Origin: Bacillus sp. PK3_68
GTDB lineage: Bacteria; Bacillota; Bacilli; Bacillales; Domibacillaceae
DNA length: 64,000 nt
Direction: 5' to 3'
Assembly (NCBI RefSeq): GCF_003600835.1
Contig: NZ_NQYC01000001.1
Location: 1,630,001 to 1,694,000 of the forward strand
Shown here: positions 9,129 through 18,932 of the stretch, one piece after another
How the letters are laid out: the number at the start of each line of letters is the position of its first letter
How positions within the stretch are numbered: the stretch's first letter is position 1
Notes under the pieces: model-generated
Told to the model about the DNA's origin: nothing
The model's input: only the letters and a program-made list of their open reading frames with translations
The model's database searches: none
Position numbers and translations under genes: made by a program

Positions 9129-9476
9129 TTAACCTCCAAATATTTTCAAAATTTGATCCCAACTGGAAATAATGAGAGCAAGAATGCCGATAATTCCTGA
9201 ACCTCCCAGTAATCCAATATAGATGTCTTTTCGTGTAGTAATTTTCAAAGTTTTAATGCCATACATTTGCTCCAGCAATTTTTGGTTCATAGCACTTTGA
9301 GTATTCAACATATCTTTGGTAGAACTGAACTCCTTTAAAACAACATTTTGAATATCTTTTTGCCCCATTTCCATGCTGTCAATTTTCTTGATGACTTCTC
9401 CGTAATTTGTCTCTAGTTGGCTGATACGCATTTCATGATTATCAATCCGGTCTGCCATTGTGTTTTCCGCCTCCAC
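9129..9476 (-). CDS. xhlA: XhlA-family holin-associated protein
   Basis: 115 residues: an N-terminal amphipathic and coiled region (about 10-75, with MRISQLETNYGEVIKKIDSM) and a single C-terminal membrane helix (about 87-107, GLLGGSGIIGILALIIS). This is the layout of the PBSX XhlA protein, which works with the holin in host lysis. GTG at 9476 follows GAGGAGG at 7 bases. Same operon as holin and endolysin. Confidence 0.8.
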   Translation of the reverse strand: MEAENTMADRIDNHEMRISQLETNYGEVIKKIDSMEMGQKDIQNVVLKEFSSTKDMLNTQSAMNQKLLEQMYGIKTLKITTRKDIYIGLLGGSGIIGILALIISSWDQILKIFGG

Positions 9477-9514
9477 ACTGATCCCTCCTCACAACTTATA
9501 TCCCTTTTCTTATA

Positions 9515-9545
9515 TAAAAAAGAGACCTATCATTATAGGTCTCTA
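9515..9545 (-). terminator. Terminator after the 76-aa membrane protein gene
   Basis: AGAGACCTAT-aatg-ATAGGTCTCT hairpin followed by TTTTTTATAT on the minus strand; overlaps the stop of the 9533-9763 gene. It separates the lysis genes from the fibre operon, so some read-through or a separate promoter is needed for lysis. Confidence 0.8.
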
Positions 9546-9763
9546 GCTCTCTTTAAAGTTATTTTCATAATTCCCCAAACAATCGCTATAGCCATGGCAA
9601 CGAAAGTAAAAAACACTCCCAAGTCTACGCCTAATTTAAAGAAAAGATCTTCCCAGTATTTCTCCCCTGTAGCTGCTGCTATGCCGGACATCGCACCATA
9701 AATTAAAATATCTAGTCCTATACAGATAAGCGTCACCCATAATGCTCCCGAAACAATTTTCAT
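9533..9763 (-). CDS. Small two-helix membrane protein, 76 aa
   Basis: Hydrophobic segments at about 5-27 and 45-68, short basic C-terminus (ITLKRARDL). ATG follows AGGAGGGG. Position between tail fibres and XhlA/holin suggests a second holin or antiholin, but no family is recognised. Confidence 0.65.
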   Translation of the reverse strand: MKIVSGALWVTLICIGLDILIYGAMSGIAAATGEKYWEDLFFKLGVDLGVFFTFVAMAIAIVWGIMKITLKRARDL

Positions 9764-9796
9764 AGGCCCCTCCTACTAACAACTATTGAACTATTG

Positions 9797-11032
9797 TTAA
9801 TAGTTTATCTTATAATCCCCATTCTGGTAAATGGTTACAGACAATTGATCATTATTTGGATACTCATAATCATAGTCAATACCGTGCACGGCTTTTTTCC
9901 AAGTGCCTTTCATATCCATCTGACTGATTAGATCATTTACTGTTGCAATATCTGTTATCTCTTCTATTGAAAGATGATATGCAAACCGCACTGTATTGCT
10001 TGTTCCGCGCAAAGCAGCCCATTCACTTGATGTGATTGTATTCAATGCAGCAGGCGTTATTCCTTCTGTCTTTATATTGGCTAAATCTGTCTCAATCCAT
10101 GAACCAGAAGAGCGTGTGTACCAAGTTGTTCCCTTATCAAATGACACAACTGTTTTGATTGCCCCTTGTCCTGCTTGTGTCACATTCAATATAAATGAAT
10201 CAATATTTTCAACTGAACGAATATTAATATCCTTCGTTGGCAAAACAAGTTGATCCTGCGGAATAGCAGCCATATTTAAGTTTTTTTGTGCATTGATCTC
10301 CTCTGTCCATACAACAATTTCTATTTCCCCTGTGAGTTCATCTAAAGGAGAGTATCCATTTACCCTATTCAGCACGGATAAGTCTTCCATGCCTTCCTGC
10401 TCAAATTGTGATTTTGACGGTAAACCAACAGAAACGGTTTCCCAAGCTTTAACAGCGTCATTCCACTTTAAATATTTATCATTTGATGAAATAAGCGTTT
10501 TAATTAAAAGTTGGTATGGTTGAAACCCTAATGGAACAGGGTATTTAAAGGGAGTGGCTCCGAAATTTGCTCTAACTGTAACAGGAACGCTTGAACTTCC
10601 AGAAGAGAATACAGGAAAAACTTTTCCAAGCGTTTTTAAATCGGAAAAAGCTACACCTTGATTAACTCCATTCTTATAAAATTCAATGGTTCCTATATCC
10701 ATGTCTAAGGCTATTCCTAACGTATCACCATCTGTAAACGGCTGGCCATAAGGAGCACTAGTGCCGTTCCATTTCGATCCTACATATCCCCATACCAAGC
10801 GAGACTTTTTGTTAGTATAAATACTGGATGGAAGTGGCAAAGTAGCATCATAAACTCCGATTATGGCACTGTGTCCTGTATTAATTAAATCTATTTCCCA
10901 ATACCACTTACCTATTTCTTTTCCTTCGGATGCTCGGATAGCAACAGAATGACTTGGAACAGTCGCCTTTAGCCCATCCGGTTCAATCGTGCCCATACCT
11001 TTATTCGCATAGTCCCATGTTACCCCTGCCAT
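9797..11032 (-). CDS. Tail appendage protein with SPRY-like domain
   Basis: 411 residues. Residues about 1-165 resemble a SPRY/B30.2 beta-sandwich: WYWEIDLINTGHSAIIGVYD, then GDTLGIALDMDIGTIEFYKNG, then VFPVFSSGSS. The rest contains a beta-rich region with a fibre-like phrase (KTVVSFDKGTTWY). Last gene of the tail operon; such proteins usually decorate the tail tip and bind host surface. A SPRY fold in a phage fibre is uncommon but has precedents. Confidence 0.7.
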   Translation of the reverse strand: MAGVTWDYANKGMGTIEPDGLKATVPSHSVAIRASEGKEIGKWYWEIDLINTGHSAIIGVYDATLPLPSSIYTNKKSRLVWGYVGSKWNGTSAPYGQPFTDGDTLGIALDMDIGTIEFYKNGVNQGVAFSDLKTLGKVFPVFSSGSSSVPVTVRANFGATPFKYPVPLGFQPYQLLIKTLISSNDKYLKWNDAVKAWETVSVGLPSKSQFEQEGMEDLSVLNRVNGYSPLDELTGEIEIVVWTEEINAQKNLNMAAIPQDQLVLPTKDINIRSVENIDSFILNVTQAGQGAIKTVVSFDKGTTWYTRSSGSWIETDLANIKTEGITPAALNTITSSEWAALRGTSNTVRFAYHLSIEEITDIATVNDLISQMDMKGTWKKAVHGIDYDYEYPNNDQLSVTIYQNGDYKINY

Positions 11033-11083
11033 TTTTTCACCTTCTTATATCAACGAAATTTGAGCTTCACTCTAATATATTTT

Positions 11084-11641
11084 TCACCCTACTCCAATTG
11101 TATTTATCTTCTTGAAATGATCTAGATTGATAGATTTTCTTAAAAGCGAACCAGTATCTGTCCATGAAGCCTCCTGCGTCATTGTCTCCGTATAATTCGT
11201 TTTCAAGCTCATTGCTCCATCAAATCTGATATAGTCCGATGTAGTAAAATCTGAGGCATCTGCATTATCGAAGGAAATTTCAGTCTTAACTATGTCTTGT
11301 ACCCCAGCAGTGAATTTCAAAATTTCTACAGGTGCTCTCAGAAAAGTTGTGGTGTATTCAATAGGAATATTATAAGTACGCGGCATTGAAGGGTTAGCCG
11401 TCACACCTAGTTTTGTCAGTTGTTGATAGCTTTGCATTCCGCCGCCACCTGAGCCGCTATTGAGCATGATATATTCGTTACCATTAAAATAATAAAGCGT
11501 TGGCATTCTCCCATTTGTTTCATCTTCTTTTACCACATAAATTGTGTTTGACTGTCCAATAGCTGGCAACAAGTAACGGCTTTCTACAAAGGTAACTTTA
11601 TCTAAATTCGGCAAATTCAAATGCATACGAGCTTTTGTCAT
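11084..11641 (-). CDS. Tail fibre/appendage protein, 185 aa
   Basis: N-terminal part has the pattern IGQSNTIYVVKEDETNG...LYYFNGNEYIML, common in tail fibre attachment segments. A Gly/Ser linker (SGSGGGG) follows at about 60-67, then a beta-rich C-terminal domain. Located 4 bp from the gene upstream in the tail-tip operon. Role inferred from position and composition. Confidence 0.6.
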   Translation of the reverse strand: MTKARMHLNLPNLDKVTFVESRYLLPAIGQSNTIYVVKEDETNGRMPTLYYFNGNEYIMLNSGSGGGGMQSYQQLTKLGVTANPSMPRTYNIPIEYTTTFLRAPVEILKFTAGVQDIVKTEISFDNADASDFTTSDYIRFDGAMSLKTNYTETMTQEASWTDTGSLLRKSINLDHFKKINTIGVG

Positions 11642-11645
11642 CTAA

Positions 11646-12701
11646 TCACCCCGTGGCATGTTCCATACTTATAGCGAAAGATACAGAGTCACTATCTATG
11701 CTTGTATCGACCTTTTCAACCTTTATCCAGAAGGAAACCATACTGTTCCCCTCAATGCTTGGAATATGCAAAGTGTCTTGATATATGCCCGGTACTCCTT
11801 CAATATCTGCTGCTATATCTGCCCACTCATAGCCAAACTGTCCGCTATATTGTTGAACAGCTAATTGAATGTTATTAGCTATAATGCTTGTTGGATTATA
11901 AACATCTAACTTTACTTCCAAAACACCATTTTCCATCCGGCCCAACCCATTAGGATTTGCCTCATTTAATGGCGTTCCCTCTTTTCTAATTTCAAGAAAT
12001 GTTCCACAATAGTAAATATCCCCACCGGCAAAATCGGCTGTTTTTTCGTCAATCAACTTGTTTGTTTCATCATAGATTCTCAATGTTCCCGTCATAATTA
12101 AATGAGGCAATGTTAATTCAACCACACCACTAACATCAGACATTCCGGTGATTATATCCATACCGCTTATCAATTCCACTTTATATCCACTCATCAAATT
12201 CTTTACCTGCAAACAATTGCTTTTCGTAGCAATAAAGCGTTCAACATAAAGAGGTACAAATTCTGCTGCATCTCCCTGCTTCAATACAAACCCTATTTTG
12301 CTAAACGGATAGGATACGGAATCAATCAATTCAAATAACCCGTTCCGTTGCATATAAAAATTGAATGTATCATTATTTCGAATAACCTTAATGTTTTCAA
12401 GCGCTGAAAGTGCAGCATCCTCGCTTTCCAACAATTCTGCTGTTTCATTTGTGGCATTGAACAGCAATAATCCTCCTCGGTCATTTATAGCTGTTGGATT
12501 ATAGGTTATATCTGCCTCAAATGCGCCTGCTGATGCCGGTATATCACGCAAAATAAACACATCCCGTAAAGAAGAATGTGTTAGTTTAAGTGCATTGTTT
12601 TCAATTTTTATATTAGCTGGATCAGAAGTGCTCCATTCTGGGCCGATTGCATCAAATTTTTCATCGAAAACCAGCCCACCAGAATATTTATGAATACGCA
12701 C
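11646..12701 (-). CDS. Tail-tip/fibre protein with lectin-like N-terminus
   Basis: 351 residues. The first half looks like a concanavalin-type beta sandwich (WSTSDPANIKIENNALKLTH, then FEADITYNP...RGGLLLFNATNE), often used for carbohydrate binding. A central beta region follows, then a C-terminal IgG-like segment (VYNPTSIIANNIQLAVQQ). In the tail-fibre cluster; probable receptor-binding component. Confidence 0.55.
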   Translation of the reverse strand: MRIHKYSGGLVFDEKFDAIGPEWSTSDPANIKIENNALKLTHSSLRDVFILRDIPASAGAFEADITYNPTAINDRGGLLLFNATNETAELLESEDAALSALENIKVIRNNDTFNFYMQRNGLFELIDSVSYPFSKIGFVLKQGDAAEFVPLYVERFIATKSNCLQVKNLMSGYKVELISGMDIITGMSDVSGVVELTLPHLIMTGTLRIYDETNKLIDEKTADFAGGDIYYCGTFLEIRKEGTPLNEANPNGLGRMENGVLEVKLDVYNPTSIIANNIQLAVQQYSGQFGYEWADIAADIEGVPGIYQDTLHIPSIEGNSMVSFWIKVEKVDTSIDSDSVSFAISMEHATG

Positions 12702-12711
12702 TGGAAGCCCC

Positions 12712-15018
12712 CTATCTTGTTTTCTTAGTAAACCATTTGCTATACCAATTTGCTCGAGCAGGAATGAGCCATATTTTCTTTTTCCTGTTTATCTCTTCAA
12801 ATTCGTCGCCATTGCCAATGTCAACTACATCTGCCGGTACATCACTTAGCCATTCGGCCTCTGTTAACTGGACTGCTTCTGCAGCAATAATCGGTTTAAA
12901 TGTTATATGATCTTCTTCAATACTAGATACAGAAAATACGGTGTTCTTTGCAAAGTTATCCATGCTGCTAAATGAAACTGAAATAACCGGATTCGATGTT
13001 ACATCGTCCGGTACCGTTACAACTGTATCAAGTTCTATTTCATTCCGAATGGTATCATCCTGGTTTATGAGTATATCAATCATAGTTTCTGTTAATTGAT
13101 TATCTGCTTCTGAAATATGAACGGTAAGCGTATTGGATGACCCAAATAAATCAGGTGAAGTTTGATTTAGTTCTATTACATCATCAAAGGTTAGTTGTTC
13201 AAAAGAAGTATTTTCGACTAAGTACGTGTTGTCTTGGCCTGAAATTTCTTCACCCATTACACCAACGGAATTAATTTCGTTAGCTGTGCTTTTAATTGAA
13301 GCCTCTACTATTTCCTGAATCTCATATTGAGTTATTTGAGGACTCATACCTTCAAATTTAATTTCCTCAACCAGAAGTGCATATTGTTGATTTCCGTCCA
13401 GTTCAGTTAAGCTGCCTTTGATCTCTGTTTCTCTCTCATCAAATAAAGTCTCTTTGATTAATATTGCTTCTTTTGATTCCTCTTCTTCTGGGTAGAAATG
13501 ATCTTCCACCACAAACATGGATTCTTTCATCAAAGCTTCTTTGCTATGTTGGTCGTCAGTTATTACCATAGCTTCTTTCATTGAAACTTCTTTGCTATGT
13601 TGACTGTCAGTTATCACTATAGTTTCAAGTGGTTCTGTTCCACTCTCTAAATAATCCGATTCGACAAAAGTGAAAAGCTCCTCTTTTACAGAACTGAAAG
13701 CCGTATCAGTTGAATATTTATCTGCATCAATAATTGTAACGGCCTCTGTCCTATCATTTTGTATTTCAAAAGATTCGACAAATAAATCATGAGATACCTG
13801 TTTATCAAACCTTTCAACTACAGCTGATACATCAGAGAAACCTAGAATAAACATAGATTGAGAAGCCTGTTCAATGTCTATAGTAGTGGCCATTGATATT
13901 GATTCATCAGGTATAAGGTTCTCTGCTAAAATCAAAACAGTTTCTTTTTCTAACAAAGATTCTTTTTCTAAATTGCTCATTAAAATAGCATCAGATTGAC
14001 TTGATCCATCTTGTAACAGCACAAAAGCTTCTGTTTCATAACTATCTGGTGTAACAAAATGATCAACCAGATGATCTCCAGTACTCATTATGAATGAAAA
14101 ATTGGACATGTCATCTAGGATTTCTTTTGCTTCTGTTGCATACAACTCTAACTCGTCTGGAACTAAAAGCTTTGTATCAAGTAATTGAAAAGACTCTAAG
14201 GCTGGTTGCTGCTCTATTTGCTCAATATGAACCACTCTTACATCTGTTGAGTTCGCAATATTAATTATATGGCTGCTTACAGTTGCTGGTATAGCTTCTT
14301 CTTTCTCTAAATCAATTCGGCTTGCCTCATAAGTATTCAGCCGCCCTTCTGTTGATTGAATAGCAGCTAACTCAGCAGAAAGAAATGCCGGTTGTAACTC
14401 ACTTCGACCTGTAATGAATTCATCAGCTTCTATGATGAGATTTCTTTTTTGTTCTGTTGTTTCTAAGATAAACTCAACATATTCAGGCCGTTCACACACA
14501 TATATAGCCTCACTTTTATTAAGCTCAACCATTTTTATTGATTTAGAAGTAAACGTCTCTTCATTAATAACTAACGCTTGGTGTAACTTTTCTGAGAAAA
14601 GAGCCTTTTCATGGATAACCTCAGCTTTAATTACATCATTTTGAATAAAGCTATCTTCCTTATACCAGTACGCATTAATAATTGTCTCTTGTGCAATATA
14701 TTCAGTGGTCACATCGACTACGGTCAATGTCACTTGCATTTCTTGGCCAAGATCAATCGGCATCATTATGGCGTCATAAATATCATCTGCTATAACTTCA
14801 AATGGATATGTGACTGCCGGCCGTTTGATTTGATTATGAACAACAACCGGATAATATTTTTCTTTCCACTTTTCAGGTTCAGTGACAAATGGATACATAC
14901 GCCCTGTGATACTTGGCAGCTGTACTTGCGAATCATAGCTACTTTCCCCAAGTTTCTCCGCTACAGGCGAATCACCTTGGTCAGTGACCGTCACAGAAAA
15001 GGCGTATGTTCTCATCAT
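12712..15018 (-). CDS. Very acidic, repeat-rich tail protein, 768 aa
   Basis: No family recognised. Residues 1-125 look like a conserved beta-rich platform (SITGRMYPFVTEPEKWKEKYYPVV). Residues about 125-720 are strongly acidic, with loosely repeated short strands rich in Glu, Ser, Thr and Val. The clearest repeat pair is SDSQHSKEVSMKEAMVIT-like and TDDQHSKEALMKESM at about 480-515 (DNA 13525-13615). The last 25 residues are basic and aromatic (KKIWLIPARANWYSKWFTKK). The layout suggests an elongated fibre between a tail-anchoring head and a basic tip. Role inferred from position. Confidence 0.65.
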   Translation of the reverse strand: MMRTYAFSVTVTDQGDSPVAEKLGESSYDSQVQLPSITGRMYPFVTEPEKWKEKYYPVVVHNQIKRPAVTYPFEVIADDIYDAIMMPIDLGQEMQVTLTVVDVTTEYIAQETIINAYWYKEDSFIQNDVIKAEVIHEKALFSEKLHQALVINEETFTSKSIKMVELNKSEAIYVCERPEYVEFILETTEQKRNLIIEADEFITGRSELQPAFLSAELAAIQSTEGRLNTYEASRIDLEKEEAIPATVSSHIINIANSTDVRVVHIEQIEQQPALESFQLLDTKLLVPDELELYATEAKEILDDMSNFSFIMSTGDHLVDHFVTPDSYETEAFVLLQDGSSQSDAILMSNLEKESLLEKETVLILAENLIPDESISMATTIDIEQASQSMFILGFSDVSAVVERFDKQVSHDLFVESFEIQNDRTEAVTIIDADKYSTDTAFSSVKEELFTFVESDYLESGTEPLETIVITDSQHSKEVSMKEAMVITDDQHSKEALMKESMFVVEDHFYPEEEESKEAILIKETLFDERETEIKGSLTELDGNQQYALLVEEIKFEGMSPQITQYEIQEIVEASIKSTANEINSVGVMGEEISGQDNTYLVENTSFEQLTFDDVIELNQTSPDLFGSSNTLTVHISEADNQLTETMIDILINQDDTIRNEIELDTVVTVPDDVTSNPVISVSFSSMDNFAKNTVFSVSSIEEDHITFKPIIAAEAVQLTEAEWLSDVPADVVDIGNGDEFEEINRKKKIWLIPARANWYSKWFTKKTR

Positions 15019-15026
15019 TAATCACC

Positions 15027-16748
15027 TCACAAAATTTCTTTATAGATGCCCCAGCCAATGGGAGCATATGGAGAAGCTTCTTCCCTTCTCATTGGTGTCC
15101 TTGGTGTACTTGGCACGTTGAATTGATACAATTCATTCACGGTATAAGAAGATGTTATTTCCACCCCGCTTGCTGGAGCAGTATCAAATTCAACAACTTT
15201 ATAATCGTTATCATAAGTAAATGCCGTTTGTTCATTACAATTTAGATAAATCTTCGGCTTCACTTCTTTGCATCGATGATATAAGTGGAATATCTTTGTT
15301 TCTCCATCCCCGATGCCGATTAAATCATGGACCACTGTCTTTTCTACTTCCAGTTCTGCATCTTGCTCTAAACCTTTAGGATGCACAGCATAGATTCCAT
15401 CTAGCACCCCAACCTCTTTATCAAATGGATGTTTTATATACATGAAAGAATGATGATATTTGTCCGAATAAACAGAAGGCCCATCACCAGCCTCATGCTT
15501 ATCTACTAAGCGATCATGTGTAATAAAGGCCAAGTAATGTTTTTGATAATAAGATCCACCAATAGATTGCTGCAAAGAAACAAAATCATTTCCATTGGAT
15601 GTGTGTTCTCCATAATCGACTAGTGTACCGCCAAGCTTCTTTTTACTTTGCCATTGACCAGTTACTCCCTCTTTTGCCCCGCCGATCAATACAGTGTTTT
15701 GCCGTGGCTTTTTTCCACTATTGTTAATACGCCCTAAATAAAGAGGCACATAATACACATCATCAGGATTAGAGGCAGCATCAACACGGAAAAAGATTGC
15801 TAATCTATCTTTGTTGATTGATCCCCATACTTGCAGCAACGAATCTCTGCTAAAAGATAAATTGAAATTATCTTCATTCGTTAGCGTCATTACTGTAGGA
15901 ATGGACGGTCTTAAGAATGTGGCAGCTCCGTAAGCGAGGTTTCCCATTCCTTCAGCCGAATTGATTCCTCCATCCCCTGTAGTAGCTAAATCCCCATAAT
16001 CTATTCCGTCAATAGGTGTGCGTGAATAAGAGAAATCAGCCGTGATATTACCTAAAGCTGGAGCTGAATGAAAGGTTACAATGCCAGCAGCATGATCAAC
16101 AATATAATCAAACTCATCTACTTCCCTACCATCCACATAAACGGTCACTGAACCAGGCTTAAGATTCGTCTGATCAATATTAAAAACCGTTGTGCTACCA
16201 TCTCCAGCCCCTATAAGGACCGCTGTTTCTTTTAAGTCAAAAGATACCTCATCAAATAAAAAAACGCCGAACGCATTTGCTGGTTCGAACGCTTTAGATG
16301 ATAAATAATAGGATGATTTAATTAACCCGCTTGGTGCTGTATTAAATGAAATGCTTTGTCCTTTTGGATCAATATTATATTCACTTTTCTCAACTGGTGC
16401 GCCATCAATAGTTACTGATTCAGTGCCGGGAAGCATATATTCAGCCGGAAAATCAAACACTTTCTGAGTTCCATTTCCCACGCCAATGACTGCCAGATTA
16501 GAAGTATCAGGCACATATCGATTATCTGGAAAAGTTGGATTAGCTAAGTCATATGCATGAATCAAACCGAATTTCCGTTTTACTTTGTCCGATCCAATCG
16601 CTTGAAACAAACGAACCTCAGCAGCCTTCTGACCATTTTTCGCTCGGTATTTCGCAAACTCTTCCCAACCTGCACTTTCTATAATACGTGAAATGGTATT
16701 AGGGAAACGTTGCAGCATCATCTTTTCGTCAATCCACTGTGTTGTCAT
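15027..16748 (-). CDS. Tail appendage protein with three repeated beta modules, 573 aa
   Basis: Three copies of a module of about 60 residues begin with a phrase of type VIGVGNGTQKVFDFP, AVLIGAGDGSTTVFNI and LIGIGDGETKIFHL; each ends near a phrase such as FNTAPSG, FHSAPALG or FDTAPASG. N-terminal and central parts are related to the neighbouring 458-residue protein (both have YYQ-x-YYL/HYL, a His-Pro-containing strand, and a P-x-G-W/I-G-I-Y/F end), so the two genes are probable ancient paralogues. Structural tail component by position. Confidence 0.6.
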   Translation of the reverse strand: MTTQWIDEKMMLQRFPNTISRIIESAGWEEFAKYRAKNGQKAAEVRLFQAIGSDKVKRKFGLIHAYDLANPTFPDNRYVPDTSNLAVIGVGNGTQKVFDFPAEYMLPGTESVTIDGAPVEKSEYNIDPKGQSISFNTAPSGLIKSSYYLSSKAFEPANAFGVFLFDEVSFDLKETAVLIGAGDGSTTVFNIDQTNLKPGSVTVYVDGREVDEFDYIVDHAAGIVTFHSAPALGNITADFSYSRTPIDGIDYGDLATTGDGGINSAEGMGNLAYGAATFLRPSIPTVMTLTNEDNFNLSFSRDSLLQVWGSINKDRLAIFFRVDAASNPDDVYYVPLYLGRINNSGKKPRQNTVLIGGAKEGVTGQWQSKKKLGGTLVDYGEHTSNGNDFVSLQQSIGGSYYQKHYLAFITHDRLVDKHEAGDGPSVYSDKYHHSFMYIKHPFDKEVGVLDGIYAVHPKGLEQDAELEVEKTVVHDLIGIGDGETKIFHLYHRCKEVKPKIYLNCNEQTAFTYDNDYKVVEFDTAPASGVEITSSYTVNELYQFNVPSTPRTPMRREEASPYAPIGWGIYKEIL

Positions 16749-16751
16749 TGA

Positions 16752-18128
16752 TTATTCCTCCTTCTCAAAAATGCCAATCGCCATGGGCCTATAAGCAACA
16801 GCAGGTTTCTTGGTGACTGGCGATACTGCATCCACAACAAAATATTTATAAAACTCGAATACATCAGGGCAAGCTGCTTTTTTAACTTTTAGGCGCGTAT
16901 TATTTCGCGGGCCAACAGATTCAGCTAGAATAATATTTTTCAAATAGCCGCGCTGTCTTTCCTCTGGATGCATCACCATTGCCCTGCTGACTGCTGCTTT
17001 GTTGCTGTAAGAGCTCACAGGAGGATACGTGTACTCATCATTTGCTTCATTTTTCCAAGCTGATGGGAATTGTCGTCCTGAATCATCCTGACGATCTGGC
17101 GGCATTTTTTCAGGCCCCATATAGCCAGTTAGATAATATGCTTGATAATAAGCTCCTTGCTCGGCACGTTTAACAATAACGTTATCAATCCCATTGCCCG
17201 GGTTTTGCGGGTAAGCTTTATTTGTTGGCATTAGAATAGATGAGCTCGGGATAAATGGTGTTGTTCCATCATATTTATACGATCCACTCGGTACCGCACT
17301 CCCAGCAAACAAAGAAGCATTTTGCGTATCTGTTGGATCTAGTGGCACAAGACGACCAAAATACACGGGAAAGGACGGAACCTGGTTAGCATCATAAGCT
17401 GCGGTTGCATCGGCACGAATAATAAGAGTAAGAGTTTCATTGTTAATAAACCCTTCCACCTTTAATTTAGAATCTGGCCACCAATTGGTTAACCATCCAT
17501 TATCATCGCCGCCTACGTCTCTTGTTGAAACTGGAACCATAGGTGATTGTTTAATAATTGCTTGCTCATCAGTTGGCAAAAACTCATATCCTGGAGTGTT
17601 AAGTGCTTTGCGTGGCACATAGTCAATCAATTCAATATCCAACACATCACGAACATTTGCATTAGCAGAAGGATAAATAATTTTTGCTTCAGCTGTAATG
17701 TTTGGCTCTTTATCCAGCATATAAAAATATATTTTCGATGTATCGATCATGACCGAATCCCACTGTTCATGCATCCAATCATGCAATTCTTTGCGTAGTA
17801 TATCATCTGATTCTAGCTTTACTTGATCTGGTAATTCATTGAGCTTGAACTTATCTGGAATGTCTCCCACTGTTAAAGGTTTTTCACACACGCGCGCAAT
17901 CCCATATAAATCTCCTGTCCTGTTTTTCAAAATAGCATGCTCGGCTATTTTCAGGGGGAAAGGCTGCTTTATTTGTTCACTTCCCCACGGTGTTCCATAA
18001 AAAATACCAGTAAATTTATAAGAAGCTTTACGAAATTTTTTAGCAAGTGTCCATCCATTCTCTACTGCTAAGTTAACAAAGTCGTCTAACATCGTTTCTT
18101 CTGTAAATGTTGTTTTTACATATGGCAT
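16752..18128 (-). CDS. Tail protein, 458 aa, paralogue of the next gene
   Basis: Begins with a helical segment (TMLDDFVNLAVENGWTLAKK) followed by beta-rich sequence. Central phrase YYQAYYLTGYMGPEKMPPD and the end PMAIGIFEKEE match in order the layout of the 573-residue protein at 15027-16748. Lies 3 bp from that gene. A baseplate or tail-tip assembly role is inferred; no enzymatic motif seen. Confidence 0.6.
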   Translation of the reverse strand: MPYVKTTFTEETMLDDFVNLAVENGWTLAKKFRKASYKFTGIFYGTPWGSEQIKQPFPLKIAEHAILKNRTGDLYGIARVCEKPLTVGDIPDKFKLNELPDQVKLESDDILRKELHDWMHEQWDSVMIDTSKIYFYMLDKEPNITAEAKIIYPSANANVRDVLDIELIDYVPRKALNTPGYEFLPTDEQAIIKQSPMVPVSTRDVGGDDNGWLTNWWPDSKLKVEGFINNETLTLIIRADATAAYDANQVPSFPVYFGRLVPLDPTDTQNASLFAGSAVPSGSYKYDGTTPFIPSSSILMPTNKAYPQNPGNGIDNVIVKRAEQGAYYQAYYLTGYMGPEKMPPDRQDDSGRQFPSAWKNEANDEYTYPPVSSYSNKAAVSRAMVMHPEERQRGYLKNIILAESVGPRNNTRLKVKKAACPDVFEFYKYFVVDAVSPVTKKPAVAYRPMAIGIFEKEE

Positions 18129-18140
18129 AAAAACCCTCCT

Positions 18141-18530
18141 TTAATCCGTTAAAAATTGATAATTCACCCATACACTCTTTGACCGTCCAGACTCATTTTT
18201 GTAGCGTAATTCGATTTGATCACCAACTAATAATTGATGTGCAACCATCAAAAAAAGCCCCTCTGGGAGCTCTTTTGTATACACTGATTCAACGATCTCT
18301 TGGCCATTGATGAGTAAATCCCAATTGTCCAGATCATCATATTTAGAACAAGCAATAGAAATACTGATTAATTCGGACTCACGGTCAATTATGTGTGTAT
18401 GAATAGCAGCCGGCAAACCAGCTGTCACTTCTACACGAATTCCTTTGATATAAGGATTTGTTTTGGTTGGAAAAAAAGGAGCATCAAGCCGCCCCCCACC
18501 TATATAATTAACCTGAAAACCTTGTGACAT
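18141..18530 (-). CDS. Tail-associated protein, 129 aa
   Basis: Small beta-rich protein (FFPTKTNPYIKGIRVEV, then DNWDLLINGQEIVES) in the tail-tip cluster. The pattern of a single jelly-roll-like domain suggests a small baseplate or carbohydrate-binding component, but no family is recognised. ATG with AGGAGAGG upstream. Confidence 0.55.
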   Translation of the reverse strand: MSQGFQVNYIGGGRLDAPFFPTKTNPYIKGIRVEVTAGLPAAIHTHIIDRESELISISIACSKYDDLDNWDLLINGQEIVESVYTKELPEGLFLMVAHQLLVGDQIELRYKNESGRSKSVWVNYQFLTD

Positions 18531-18542
18531 AGGCCCTCTCCT

Positions 18543-18932
18543 TTATAAACCGTCATCTATATCCTCATCAATATCAGGGGAATCATTCCCATCATAGATT
18601 AAATCGTAGTTGTACCTTACTAACATTGTAAAATTCGGTGTCCATTCAAGCGACCACTTCTCAATTCTTCCTGTTTTTCGATTAATCACAATAAAGTAAT
18701 GCAAGATCCCTTTCTCATTGTAGTAAAGCTCATATCTATATACTTCATCGCCCTCCACTGCAACAAGAAAATTTCCTTGCCGGATCAGTTGTCCGCCTTC
18801 TTTAACATTATCTTGTTTAATTAAATTAATGTCTCCGCCGATTCCAGCACCACCGGTAATGCGTCGCTTTTGACGTTTAAGCATGTAAAGGACAGGATCA
18901 TATAAATTACGTACAATGACTCCACTCATCAA
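18543..18932 (-). CDS. Tail-associated protein, 129 aa
   Basis: N-terminus is hydrophilic with a glycine stretch (TGGAGIGGD), then beta strands (RYELYYNEKGILHYFIVINR) and a very acidic C-terminus (DGNDSPDIDEDIDDGL). It overlaps the tail-hub gene upstream by 4 bp, indicating co-translation. Function unknown. Confidence 0.55.
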   Translation of the reverse strand: MMSGVIVRNLYDPVLYMLKRQKRRITGGAGIGGDINLIKQDNVKEGGQLIRQGNFLVAVEGDEVYRYELYYNEKGILHYFIVINRKTGRIEKWSLEWTPNFTMLVRYNYDLIYDGNDSPDIDEDIDDGL

